From assembly GCA_036501345.1 (NCBI GenBank), contig DASYAN010000081.1:1-13557 (forward strand): DNA of 13,557 bases. The letters are read 5' to 3'. The stretch's first letter is position 1. Each line of letters opens with the position of its first letter. Shown in pieces: positions 1 to 7,194 of this stretch. The DNA is from DASYAN01 sp036501345 (GTDB lineage: Bacteria; Chloroflexota; Ktedonobacteria; Ktedonobacterales; Ktedonobacteraceae). A program made the position numbers and the translations under genes. The notes under the pieces were generated by a model. The model was not told the origin of the DNA, searched no databases, and worked only from the letters and a program-made list of their open reading frames with translations.

Positions 1-1580
1 ACATAATTAGTAGGATAGGTCTGTCCTGGTAGTCCAGTCAGAAAACTGCCCTCTAGCCCCCACGTTTGAGATGGATTATTGGTTATCTTTGTACTGCCCC
101 CCTGACAAACGACCTGGGCTCCATTAAAGTTTGCCCATTGCCCACCTCCCACATCACAACCGGGTCCCGGGCTAGTAACCTTATAGAGCAACATACCAAG
201 GGGAACATTGGTAGGCGCAGTCGTCGCTATAGAAGTAGAAAGTGTTGTAGCCTGGAGTGGGGCCGTCGCTGCGGCAGATGGCTCTGTTTGGGGAGCAGTG
301 GTCGCTTGAGATATCGGTGCAGGATTTACTCCCCGTGTTCCTCGACTTATCTGTATGCCCACAAAGACACCACCAATCACAAGCGCGACAACGAGCAAAA
401 TAGCAATAAAGAACGGCCAGATCTGCTGTCTCTTTGGCTGAGTAACAGAAGGCATACTCGCTGGTGTTTGATACGTTGGGTGTGATGGTGGTACATATGG
501 CGCTGGCATATATGATAGTGGTGTGTACGCTTCAGGAGGTGGTGGAGGCGGACCCACATTCGGCCATGCAGGATTAGATGACGTAGTATCTGGTAGTTGC
601 AGCCGGGCTGGTGGCACGGCATACTGCTGGGCAAGTTGTGGTGATCCGAGAGGATGGGAAGGCGAGAGGACAGTAGAAATATGCTCTTCATTCTTACTCG
701 AATGGGCAGGATAGGTGATCGGTGTTGTGCTTGCATTGCGCAATGCCTGTGCCATCTCCCTAACAGTTGGGTAGCGATCTTCCGGTTGTTTCGCGGTCAT
801 CTTCTGTACGACCGCGTCTATCTCTGGGGATATTGCCGGGTTTATCTGGTGGAGCAGAGGCAATGGGTCCTGGACATGCTTGATAATTACTGCATAGGAT
901 GTATTTCCGGTGAAAGGAACATGTCCACAGAGCATCTCGAAGAGGACGATACCGAGTTCGTAAATATCGGCACGATAATCGACCGTCTGCCCTCGCGCCA
1001 TCTCTGGAGCCATATACTCCGGCGTACCAAGCACTGAACCCGTCCTAGTCAGTGTTGCTCCGGGAGACTTCTCTTCCATGATACGTGCAATACCAAAATC
1101 TGCTAGTACGAGCCGCCCATCGGCATGCAGAAGAAAATTGGCAGGCTTGAGATCACGGTGAATTACTCCTTGAGCATGTGCATAATCGAGAGCTGAGGCA
1201 ACCTGATCAACATAGCTTATTATTTCTTCTATTGGAAGCACACCACGTCTGGCTAGGACATCACGCAGGCTTCCTCCAGTAAGGTGGGGCATAACCAGAT
1301 AGGTCAGTCCATCTTGCTCCCCATATTCATAGATTGGCATGATATTCACATGCTCAAGTTTGGCGATAACATCCGCTTCGCGGCGAAAACGTGCAAGGAA
1401 CTCTTGATAGACCTGACTATCCATCGCCAGGTTTGGCAACAAGACCTTCACAGCCACATTGCGTGCTGGGCGTATCTGCCGTGCCAGATAGACGGTTCCC
1501 ATACCACCCTGACCGATCCGTCTTTCCAGTATACAGGACCCCAGAGTTTGCCCTGTGAGATCGCCTCTATTATTCGTCAT
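1..1580 (-). CDS. Transmembrane Ser/Thr protein kinase (C-terminus cut by window edge)
   Basis: A Hanks-type Ser/Thr kinase that phosphorylates proteins in the cytoplasm. About 526 codons are visible without a stop, so the 3' end lies outside the window. Visible kinase motifs are the glycine loop GQGGMG (residues 23-28), VAVK with Lys45, Glu68, HRDLKPAN (141-148), DFG (161-163) and GTPEYMAPE. After the kinase domain comes a Pro-rich linker including a run of six prolines, then one membrane segment at about residues 388-410. A Thr/Ala-rich stalk and a presumably extracytoplasmic domain follow, with Cys475 and Cys492 in GCDVGGGQW and VVCQGG contexts. No PASTA repeats are seen. The start is ATG at 1580-1578, with GAGGAA four bases upstream and a possible -10 (TATACT) at 1603-1608 on the minus strand. 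It is divergent from the thiamine operon. The kinase assignment is firm; the ligand of the outer domain is unknown. Confidence 0.93.
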   Translation of the reverse strand, partial: MTNNRGDLTGQTLGSCILERRIGQGGMGTVYLARQIRPARNVAVKVLLPNLAMDSQVYQEFLARFRREADVIAKLEHVNIMPIYEYGEQDGLTYLVMPHLTGGSLRDVLARRGVLPIEEIISYVDQVASALDYAHAQGVIHRDLKPANFLLHADGRLVLADFGIARIMEEKSPGATLTRTGSVLGTPEYMAPEMARGQTVDYRADIYELGIVLFEMLCGHVPFTGNTSYAVIIKHVQDPLPLLHQINPAISPEIDAVVQKMTAKQPEDRYPTVREMAQALRNASTTPITYPAHSSKNEEHISTVLSPSHPLGSPQLAQQYAVPPARLQLPDTTSSNPAWPNVGPPPPPPEAYTPLSYMPAPYVPPSHPTYQTPASMPSVTQPKRQQIWPFFIAILLVVALVIGGVFVGIQISRGTRGVNPAPISQATTAPQTEPSAAATAPLQATTLSTSIATTAPTNVPLGMLLYKVTSPGPGCDVGGGQWANFNGAQVVCQGGSTKITNNPSQTWGLEGSFLTGLPGQTYPTNY

Positions 1581-1633
1581 ACATTCCTCATCCAGACAAA
1601 TCAGTATAGCTAACGATCAGTACAAATTTACCC

Positions 1634-1663
1634 TTGACGTAAAAACGTTGTACATGGTATGTT
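1634..1663 (+). promoter_or_regulatory. Probable sigma-70-type promoter of the thiamine operon
   Basis: TTGACG at 1634-1639 is followed after 18 bases by TATGTT at 1658-1663, just upstream of the TPP aptamer. The spacing and the near-consensus -35 support it. The predicted transcript would start near 1670 and contain the whole riboswitch. Confidence 0.5.
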
Positions 1664-1691
1664 ATATCTGAAAATGCAATAAATTGAAATA

Positions 1692-1800
1692 CACTGGTAG
1701 CGCAGGAGCTTGGGCAAACCAGGCTGAGAGGGTGGTCAAGTCATTCACCACCGACTGCTGAACTTGATCTGGATAATGCCAGCGCAAGGAGCAACACTTC
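1692..1800 (+). ncRNA. TPP riboswitch (THI element)
   Basis: A cis-acting RNA that binds thiamine pyrophosphate and lowers expression of the downstream thiamine genes. The two conserved cores are present: CTGAGA at 1725-1730, and TTGATCTGGATAATGCCAGC from 1764 with the following G at 1784. P2 can form between GCAG (1703-1706) and CTGC (1755-1758), P3 between CTTGG and CCAGG around 1710-1724, and an extra variable stem between GGTGGT (1732-1737) and ACCACC (1747-1752). P1 is weak, so the outer limits are approximate. It sits 98 bases ahead of a transporter-thiD-thiE operon, which fits its ligand. Confidence 0.95.
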
Positions 1801-1819
1801 GCAGAAGTATCTTCTGAGG

Positions 1820-1848
1820 GGCACTGGCAATAAGTCAGTGCCTTTTTT
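1820..1848 (+). terminator. Riboswitch-controlled intrinsic terminator
   Basis: GGCACTG (1820-1826) pairs with CAGTGCC (1836-1842) and is followed by six Ts (1843-1848), a standard intrinsic terminator. The 5' arm can alternatively pair with CCAGCGC (1779-1785), the 3' strand of P5 in the aptamer: six of seven pairs form to GCACTGG at 1821-1827. Ligand binding would hold CCAGCGC in the aptamer and free the terminator; without TPP the antiterminator could form. This indicates transcriptional control. The competing pairing is inferred by hand and has not been folded computationally. Confidence 0.85.
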
Positions 1849-1897
1849 AGTTGCCCCGTAGCTGCTCTATCCATAGTTACAAACGAAAGGGATACAC

Positions 1898-3451
1898 ATG
1901 CAGCAACAAGAAGTCGATATCTCCAAGGTACAGGAAAATGCTTCCGATGAATTTCTCAAGGTTGAACGGCGTGGTATGGAGCCGATACCGGATGCCGAGC
2001 GGCATGGCTCACCGCGCGAACTGGCATTGGTCTGGACAGGCGCAATGGCTAATTATGTTTCACTATTGACTGGAGCCCTGGTGATCGGTGCCCCAACCAT
2101 CTTAGTAGCAGTCAAGGGACAACTAGGACTGTTAGATAGCACTATCGCGATTGTGATTGGCACTGCATTGGCTGCTCTTCTACACGGTCTCACCAGTGCT
2201 ACAGGTGCCAGAACAGGTACGCCACAGATGATCTTCGCTCGTGGTGTCTTTGGACATCGTGGTGCCTATATCCCTGCAGCATTCACCTGGATTATGGCTG
2301 TAGGCTGGTTCGCCATAGATTGTGTCGTTGGTGGCTGGGCCCTAGTACAACTGTTGAGTATCTTCGGGATACCAAAAACGACGGAAGTGGCCATAGGAGC
2401 GATTACACTGATGCTGATTGTATCAGTGATTGTCGCAGTTTATGGACACCAGACGGTGCATGTCTTCGAGAAATATGGCGCAGTCGCTTTCATGGCTTTC
2501 TGCGTCCTTCTCCTCGTTGTCTTGCTGCCCAAGATCCACTGGACGCTGCCGACAACAATCCATGGCGAGCCACGCATCGCGGCAATGGTTGTAGGAGCAA
2601 GCTTTATCTATGCGTTAGTGGCCTCATGGATCCCCTTTGCTTCAGATTACTCGCGCTATTTACCACGCAGCGTTGCTCCACGAAATATCGCCTGGTGGGC
2701 GGGACTTGGGATCGGCCTACCAATGGCCTTGTTAGGAATTCTGGGAGTCGCACTCTCCACGATCAATCCCAGCAATCCCGATCTGCTTAGTGTCATCACA
2801 GCTGCCGCCCCCCCCTGGCTGACTATCCCTTTCTTACTTTTTGTCATCCTGGGCGAAATCTGGGCCAACTACTTCGACGTCTACACCGCTGGACTAGTTG
2901 CCCTAGCGATGGATATTCCTCTGAAGCGCTGGGTATCTGCACTCCTCTGCGGGATTATCGGCGCAGTATGCGTCTATAGCATTGGTATTTTCTCACATTT
3001 CAATCAGGCACGAACATATTCTGAATTGACAACGAACTTTCTTGGCGTCTACGAAGATTTTCTACTCCTGACTTACTTATGGGTACCAGCCTGGGCTGCT
3101 GTCCTGCTGATAGATTTCTTCATCTTCCGCCATGGTCGTTATACTTCCGAAGAACTCACTAGAGGACGTGGAGGCTTCTATTGGTATCGTGGCGGTGTTT
3201 TCTGGCGTGCCTTGATTGCATGGCTAGTTGGTTTTGTAATCACTATTCCATTCATTGGATCAGCAACTTTACCATGGTCAGGACAGACCTGGCAGGGTCC
3301 TCTGGCGCATCTGCTAGGTGGTATGGATATCAGTGGTATCATTGGAGCAATTGTCAGCGGGCTGCTCTATTTTCTTCTCGGTCGCAACTATTTTAAACAT
3401 ATAGCAAGTGAAGCAGTCTCAACTGAAGCAAACAGTTCTCACCAGGAGTAG
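1898..3451 (+). CDS. cytX: NCS1-family permease, probable hydroxymethylpyrimidine (thiamine precursor) transporter
   Basis: An inner-membrane transporter of the nucleobase:cation symporter-1 (cytosine/purine permease) family, 517 residues with about twelve hydrophobic segments. The N-terminal cytoplasmic stretch contains ERRGMEPIPDAERHGSPREL, typical of the family just before membrane segment 1. The loop signature FASDYSRYLP lies at residues 247-256. The first start with a ribosome site is ATG 1898, with GAAAGGG at 1885-1891. It is the first gene after the TPP riboswitch and 48 bp ahead of thiD. Known NCS1 members under TPP riboswitches (CytX) are predicted to import 4-amino-5-hydroxymethyl-2-methylpyrimidine, the ThiD substrate. 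Family membership is firm; the substrate, and hence the symbol, is inferred from context. Cytosine or another pyrimidine is the alternative. Confidence 0.9.
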   Translation: MQQQEVDISKVQENASDEFLKVERRGMEPIPDAERHGSPRELALVWTGAMANYVSLLTGALVIGAPTILVAVKGQLGLLDSTIAIVIGTALAALLHGLTSATGARTGTPQMIFARGVFGHRGAYIPAAFTWIMAVGWFAIDCVVGGWALVQLLSIFGIPKTTEVAIGAITLMLIVSVIVAVYGHQTVHVFEKYGAVAFMAFCVLLLVVLLPKIHWTLPTTIHGEPRIAAMVVGASFIYALVASWIPFASDYSRYLPRSVAPRNIAWWAGLGIGLPMALLGILGVALSTINPSNPDLLSVITAAAPPWLTIPFLLFVILGEIWANYFDVYTAGLVALAMDIPLKRWVSALLCGIIGAVCVYSIGIFSHFNQARTYSELTTNFLGVYEDFLLLTYLWVPAWAAVLLIDFFIFRHGRYTSEELTRGRGGFYWYRGGVFWRALIAWLVGFVITIPFIGSATLPWSGQTWQGPLAHLLGGMDISGIIGAIVSGLLYFLLGRNYFKHIASEAVSTEANSSHQE

Positions 3452-3499
3452 AATCCAGAGACAGCTCTCGATTCTCATAGCAATCAACGGAGTGATCAC

Positions 3500-4354
3500 A
3501 TGCAAAAGAAAGCACATAGCCAGACTGTCCCACGAGCACTCACCATCGCAGGCTCTGATTCAGGTGGGGGAGCAGGTATTCAAGCAGATTTAAAGACGTT
3601 TGCCGCTTTGGGTGTCTACGGTATGTCAGCTATAACGGCAATTACAGTACAGAATACACAGGGGGTACGCGATGCTTACGATTTACCAATAGCCTTGATC
3701 GAGGGACAGATCAATGCGGTGCTCGAAGATATCGGTGCCGATGCAGCCAAGACTGGCATGCTTTCCAGCCCGGAAATTATTGAGGCAGTGGCATGGCATG
3801 TACAGAAATGGCAACTGCGTTTAGTAGTTGATCCAGTGATGATCGCTAAAGGAGGCACACCTCTTCTGCTTCCAGAGGCAGTAGAGACTCTACGAGCCAA
3901 GCTACTACCACTAGCAGAAGTAGTCACACCCAACCTGCCCGAAGCCGAGGTCTTGATTCAACAGCGCATTGAGACAATAGAAGATATGCGTGTAGCAGCA
4001 CGCGCAATTCATGAGCTTGGTCCACAACACGTTGTTATCAAAGGAGGTCACCGAATCGCGGAACCGATTGATGTCTATTTCGATGGCACACACTTTAACG
4101 AACTGCGTGTGGAACGTATCGAGACTCCACATACGCATGGAACAGGCTGTACATTTTCAGCAGCGATTACTGCTCTACTGGCACGCGGCTGGTCCGTTGA
4201 AGATGCAGTCTCACGAACCAAACGCTATGTGACGGGTGCAATTCGCAATGCACCAGGCCTAGGCCATGGTCACGGACCGATCGACCACTTCTGGCTATGG
4301 GATCAATCACAATTCGAGCAAACTCCACTCAGAGAAACAGAAAGCGAGTCTTGA
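3500..4354 (+). CDS. thiD: Hydroxymethylpyrimidine/phosphomethylpyrimidine kinase ThiD
   Basis: A cytoplasmic ribokinase-fold enzyme that phosphorylates 4-amino-5-hydroxymethyl-2-methylpyrimidine twice, giving the pyrophosphate that ThiE uses. It has 284 residues, slightly longer than many family members (about 260-270) because of short tails. The N-terminal substrate/glycine motif TIAGSDSGGGAGIQAD is at residues 15-30, followed by AVTVQNTQG-like AITVQNTQG, and AKTGMLSSPE. VVDPVMIAKGG and TPNLPEAEVL lie mid-protein, VIKGGH comes later, and the catalytic anion-hole motif HGTGCTFSAA has Gly214-Thr-Gly-Cys217. The start is ATG 3500, with GGAG at 3489-3492. It is the second gene of the TPP-riboswitch operon, three bases before thiE. 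No thiM or thiC is nearby, so the pyrimidine may come from salvage. Confidence 0.97.
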   Translation: MQKKAHSQTVPRALTIAGSDSGGGAGIQADLKTFAALGVYGMSAITAITVQNTQGVRDAYDLPIALIEGQINAVLEDIGADAAKTGMLSSPEIIEAVAWHVQKWQLRLVVDPVMIAKGGTPLLLPEAVETLRAKLLPLAEVVTPNLPEAEVLIQQRIETIEDMRVAARAIHELGPQHVVIKGGHRIAEPIDVYFDGTHFNELRVERIETPHTHGTGCTFSAAITALLARGWSVEDAVSRTKRYVTGAIRNAPGLGHGHGPIDHFWLWDQSQFEQTPLRETESES

Positions 4355-4357
4355 CAG

Positions 4358-4996
4358 ATGAGTGATGTCTTGAGAACGCAGCTAGTGCTGCATGTTTTGA
4401 CGGACCGAGAATGGTCCCTTGGCCGTGATACGCTGACTGTGGCAAGCGCAGCCCTGGATGGGGGCGCGACCGTCATCCAACTGCGCGACAAAAAGGCAAC
4501 CACACGCGCCCTTGTCGAGGAAGGACTGGCGTTGCGTGCCTTAACGCGCAAACGAGGAGCTTTACTAATCGTCAACGATCGCATTGATGTTGCCCTGGCT
4601 ATCGAGGCCGATGGCGCACACGTTGGACAGGACGATGATATGCCCGTAGCACTGGCGCGTAAATTGCTCGGACCAGATCGCATCCTGGGCGTCTCAGCAG
4701 GTAACCTACAAGAGGCACAGATAGCAGTCAATAGCGGAGCTGATTACCTGGGAGTGGGACCCATCTATGCAACTCACACGAAAGCGGACGCAGGAGAACC
4801 AATAGGCTTGCCTTTATTAACCGAACTGGCGAGTCGTTATAGCACGCCGCTCATCGCCATTGGCAGTATTAAGGCCGACAATGCTGCCGATGTGCTACGG
4901 GCAGGTGCCCATGGCATTGCAGCAATTAGAGCTGTGGTGAGTGCTGAAGACATCGTTGCTGCGACACGTGCATTGCGAGAGGCCATGGCTATATAA
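4358..4996 (+). CDS. thiE: Thiamine phosphate synthase ThiE
   Basis: A TIM-barrel enzyme that joins hydroxymethylpyrimidine pyrophosphate to thiazole phosphate, releasing pyrophosphate and forming thiamine phosphate. It has 212 residues, the usual single-domain length. The motifs are QLRDK (Gln41, Arg43, Lys45), VNDR (72-75), ADGAHVGQDD, GVGPIYATHTKADAG, IAIGSI, and the phosphate-binding AIRAVVSAEDI near the C-terminus. The start ATG 4358 lies three bases after the thiD stop, with no strong ribosome site between, so translation is probably coupled to thiD. It is the last gene of the thiamine operon, and I see no clear terminator after it. Confidence 0.97.
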   Translation: MSDVLRTQLVLHVLTDREWSLGRDTLTVASAALDGGATVIQLRDKKATTRALVEEGLALRALTRKRGALLIVNDRIDVALAIEADGAHVGQDDDMPVALARKLLGPDRILGVSAGNLQEAQIAVNSGADYLGVGPIYATHTKADAGEPIGLPLLTELASRYSTPLIAIGSIKADNAADVLRAGAHGIAAIRAVVSAEDIVAATRALREAMAI

Positions 4997-5057
4997 GCGT
5001 CCATCGCCCCCAAATCACTGTTATTATCCAGGCCAATCGGTGAAACCTTAGAGCGAG

Positions 5058-5086
5058 TTGAGACGTGCTCTTCAAAGGGACAATAT
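5058..5086 (+). promoter_or_regulatory. Possible promoter for dps
   Basis: TTGAGA at 5058-5063 is followed after 17 bases by CAATAT (5081-5086), in the 163-bp gap between thiE and dps. The -10 match is poor. It is suggested mainly because dps is usually transcribed separately from vitamin genes. Confidence 0.25.
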
Positions 5087-5159
5087 GTCTCGTTATTTCA
5101 GGCCAACTATCCTGAACGCGAGTAGGCCCACAGTAGGATAAGATAAGGAGATAGCATTT

Positions 5160-5714
5160 ATGACTACAACACATAAAGCAGCAACCAAAAACCAGGTATA
5201 TACCAAGACTACGACGCCTGCACCACTGGCAACAGTGACCGATCTGTCCAAAGAGCAAACACAGGCCATTACTCAGGCGCTTAACCCTCTTATCGCGGAT
5301 GCTTTCACCCTTTATGTAAAACTGAAGAATTTTCATTGGCACTTGTCCGGCTCGCACTTTCGCGATTATCATATGTTGTTTGATGAGCAAGCAGATCAAG
5401 TCTTTGGCTCCATTGATCTCATGGCCGAGCGCGTACGCCGAGTTGGTGGCACAACGATTAGAAGTATAGGGCACATCAGCCAGTTACAGACTATCCCAGA
5501 CGACAACGACGAATTCGTCCCACCAGCAGATATGATGCGCCGTCTCATCGAGGACCACAAAACCATTGCTCGCGAACAGCGCGATGCTATACAGGTATGT
5601 GACCAGAACCACGATCCTGTCACAAGCAACGTGCTACAAGAAATTCTCGACCAGACAGAGAAACGCAAGTGGTTCCTGTTTGAGATTCTGCAGGGTGAAA
5701 ACAATACTCAGTGA
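5160..5714 (+). CDS. dps: Dps-family DNA-binding ferritin-like protein
   Basis: A ferritin-like protein of the Dps group, which assembles into twelve-subunit shells that oxidise and store iron and protect DNA during oxidative stress or starvation. It has 184 residues. The ferroxidase residues match the family spacing: His59 in KNFHWHLSG, His71 and Asp75 in YHMLFDE, then Asp86 and Glu90 in DLMAERV. A polar, lysine- and threonine-rich N-terminal tail of about 28 residues could contact DNA. The start ATG 5160 has AAGGAG nine bases upstream. It appears monocistronic, with its own terminator downstream. It is unrelated in function to thiE, though on the same strand. The family call is secure; DNA binding is inferred only from the charged tail. 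Confidence 0.95.
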   Translation: MTTTHKAATKNQVYTKTTTPAPLATVTDLSKEQTQAITQALNPLIADAFTLYVKLKNFHWHLSGSHFRDYHMLFDEQADQVFGSIDLMAERVRRVGGTTIRSIGHISQLQTIPDDNDEFVPPADMMRRLIEDHKTIAREQRDAIQVCDQNHDPVTSNVLQEILDQTEKRKWFLFEILQGENNTQ

Positions 5715-5746
5715 GCTATTGATACCTGGCTATACTAAATGAATGG

Positions 5747-5789
5747 GCGAAGACAGTTAGCTTGCAGTTGTCTTCGTCCGCTCTCTTTT
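5747..5789 (+). terminator. Intrinsic terminator after dps
   Basis: CGAAGACA (5748-5755) pairs perfectly with TGTCTTCG (5769-5776), and G5747 can add a pair across a one-base bulge. A T-rich tract ends in TTTT (5786-5789). It lies 32 bp after the dps stop. Confidence 0.75.
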
Positions 5790-5835
5790 GACATTCCCGG
5801 ACAACACAGCCTATTATAGACATGCATAGTATCAT

Positions 5836-5847
5836 GTGGAATTCCAC
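5836..5847. promoter_or_regulatory. 12-bp perfect palindrome upstream of dedA (possible operator)
   Basis: GTGGAATTCCAC reads the same on both strands. It sits seven bases before a possible -35 (TTGCAC, 5854-5859), in the 228-bp gap between dps and the DedA gene. The remainder of this gap holds the dps terminator and the promoter candidate. The palindrome may bind a dimeric regulator, but this is unproven. Confidence 0.3.
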
Positions 5848-5853
5848 TGGTGA

Positions 5854-5884
5854 TTGCACAATGCGATATACTGTTTCATATTAT
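5854..5884 (+). promoter_or_regulatory. Possible promoter for the DedA gene
   Basis: TTGCAC at 5854-5859 and TATTAT at 5879-5884 are separated by 19 bases, longer than the preferred 17. They lie about 60 bp ahead of the DedA start in AT-rich DNA. The call is weak and positional. Confidence 0.3.
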
Positions 5885-5942
5885 GAACTAATTATTGTTT
5901 TCCATCGTAGAAGCATTTAACTTCTTACTAACGAGGTAAGTA

Positions 5943-6592
5943 ATGAGTTTTTTCCCTTTTTCTCACTACAAACACTACAACATGCATTACACATCATTGG
6001 ATATCCAGCAGTAACACTTTTTATCCTCATAGAGAGTGCTGGCATACCTCTGCCTGGGGAAATAATGATTCTGCTGGCTTCATTCTCTGCTGGAACTGAT
6101 GGGCACCTGCAACTTCCCATCATTATTGTCTGTGCAGCCACTGGAGCAATCATAGGAGATAACATCGGTTACTACATAGGACGCACTGGTGGACGTAAGT
6201 TTGTCGAACGCTTCGGGCGTTACTTCTTGCTGAAAATGCAGCACCTGGATAAAGCAGAAATGTTCTTCAACCGACATGGCGCGAAAACAGTCTTTTTTGG
6301 TCGTTTTATCTCGCTTTTACGCATTTGGGCAGCAGTCCTGGCTGGAATGAACCACATGCCCTGGCACACATTTCTTATCTACAACGCCCTGGGAGGGATC
6401 GTCTGGGCTTGTTATATCAGTTTGCTGGGCTACCTAGCGGGGCATGTATTCCACCAACATTTCGACCAAGTGGAACTCCTGGTGAAAACCATTGGTTGGG
6501 GTGGTCTCGCTATCGTGATAATAATCGCAGCAAGCATGCTCATTCTTTATCGCAGCCGTCGAGCCCACCGTAAAAGTGTTCAAAGTCAGTGA
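5943..6592 (+). CDS. DedA/SNARE-associated (VTT-domain) membrane protein, apparent frameshift near the start
   Basis: A polytopic inner-membrane protein of the DedA family, linked to membrane lipid translocation and proton-motive-force homeostasis. The frame ending at 6592 contains ESAGIPLPGEIMILLASF, with the family's Glu plus PxPGE motif, then GDNIGYYIGRTGG, FGRF and RIWAAVLAGMNHM. ATG 6065 would cut this conserved motif off, so the real start is upstream. That frame is open back to 5921 but offers no ATG, GTG or TTG. ATG 5943, with GAGG six bases before it, is in another frame and stops after 23 codons. One extra T in the T6 (5948-5953) or T5 run would join them and give MSFFPFFSLLQTL leading into the DedA protein, about 216 residues, normal for the family. 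This could be a sequencing error, a real mutation or slippage. Confidence 0.8.
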
Positions 6593-6710
6593 GAGCCCTA
6601 CCTCAATGTAACAACTTCACCAACACCATTGCAGGCATCTGTTATGATGATTAAGGCTTGAAAGACCACATTCACGCCAAACACATCAATGTAAAGAAGG
6701 GAAATAGACT

Positions 6711-7106
6711 ATGGCAGTTATTCCACAAGAATATGCCAATTTACTGGATACAACAGCATTGGCACATATTGCAACCCTAGGGACAAAAGGTGAACCACAA
6801 AGCACGCCTGTCTGGTTCGATTGGGACGGTTCTCACATCCGTTTCAGCCAAACCAAAAATCGCCAGAAGTATCGGAATCTGCTGCGAGATCCACGTATCG
6901 CACTCTCCATCGTTGATCCAACGAATCCTTATCGCTACCTTGAGATTCGCGGTAAGATTGCTCGCATCGACGAAGACCCCGATCTTCACTTCATTAATTC
7001 TATGGCGAAAAAGTACCTGGGAAAAGACACCTACCCCTGGCATCAACCAGGAGACGAACGCGTCGTTATCGTTGTTGAGCCTGAGCACACAACCCACATG
7101 GGTTAA
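6711..7106 (+). CDS. PPOX-class (pyridoxamine 5'-phosphate oxidase-like) F420- or FMN-dependent protein
   Basis: A small split-barrel flavin-binding protein of 131 residues. The opening pattern LLDTTALAHIATLGTKGEPQ, then TPVWFDWDG, FSQTKNRQKYRNLLRDPR and YLEIRGKIARI, is typical of PPOX-class F420-dependent enzymes (TIGR03618-like) that reduce various substrates with F420H2 or bind FMN. The usual length is 125-150. The start ATG 6711 has AAGGGAAA about seven bases upstream. No substrate can be named. It lies 88 bp before a binding-fold protein on the same strand, with a stable hairpin between them. Whether F420 or FMN is the cofactor cannot be decided from motifs alone. Confidence 0.88.
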   Translation: MAVIPQEYANLLDTTALAHIATLGTKGEPQSTPVWFDWDGSHIRFSQTKNRQKYRNLLRDPRIALSIVDPTNPYRYLEIRGKIARIDEDPDLHFINSMAKKYLGKDTYPWHQPGDERVVIVVEPEHTTHMG

Positions 7107-7114
7107 GCAGCAAT

Positions 7115-7146
7115 CAGAGGATGAAAGACTTTCTTTCCATCCTCTG
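7115..7146 (+). other. Stable hairpin between the PPOX gene and the binding-protein gene
   Basis: CAGAGGATG (7115-7123) pairs perfectly with CATCCTCTG (7138-7146). Inside, AAAGA (7124-7128) pairs with TCTTT (7132-7136), leaving one bulged C and a three-base loop. No T-run follows, so it is not a classical intrinsic terminator. It starts nine bases after the PPOX stop and may stabilise or process the mRNA. Confidence 0.6.
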
Positions 7147-7194
7147 GTTATCAATGAGGATATGTCGTTCTTCGGCTGGAAAGGTATTGCACTC

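Noticed and set aside
66..1613. Several plus-strand open frames across the left end of the window
   Set aside because: They lie opposite the continuous minus-strand kinase frame, which contains all kinase motifs. The plus-strand translations have low-complexity or atypical composition and no family pattern.
6065..6592. DedA starting at ATG 6065
   Set aside because: It has a fair ribosome site (GGGGA), but this start would remove the first hydrophobic region and the conserved PxPGE motif just before it.
6790..7194. Long N-terminal extension of the binding-protein frame back to 6790
   Set aside because: This part overlaps the well-supported PPOX gene in a different frame and does not resemble the binding-protein family. 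Similarity begins only after 7195.
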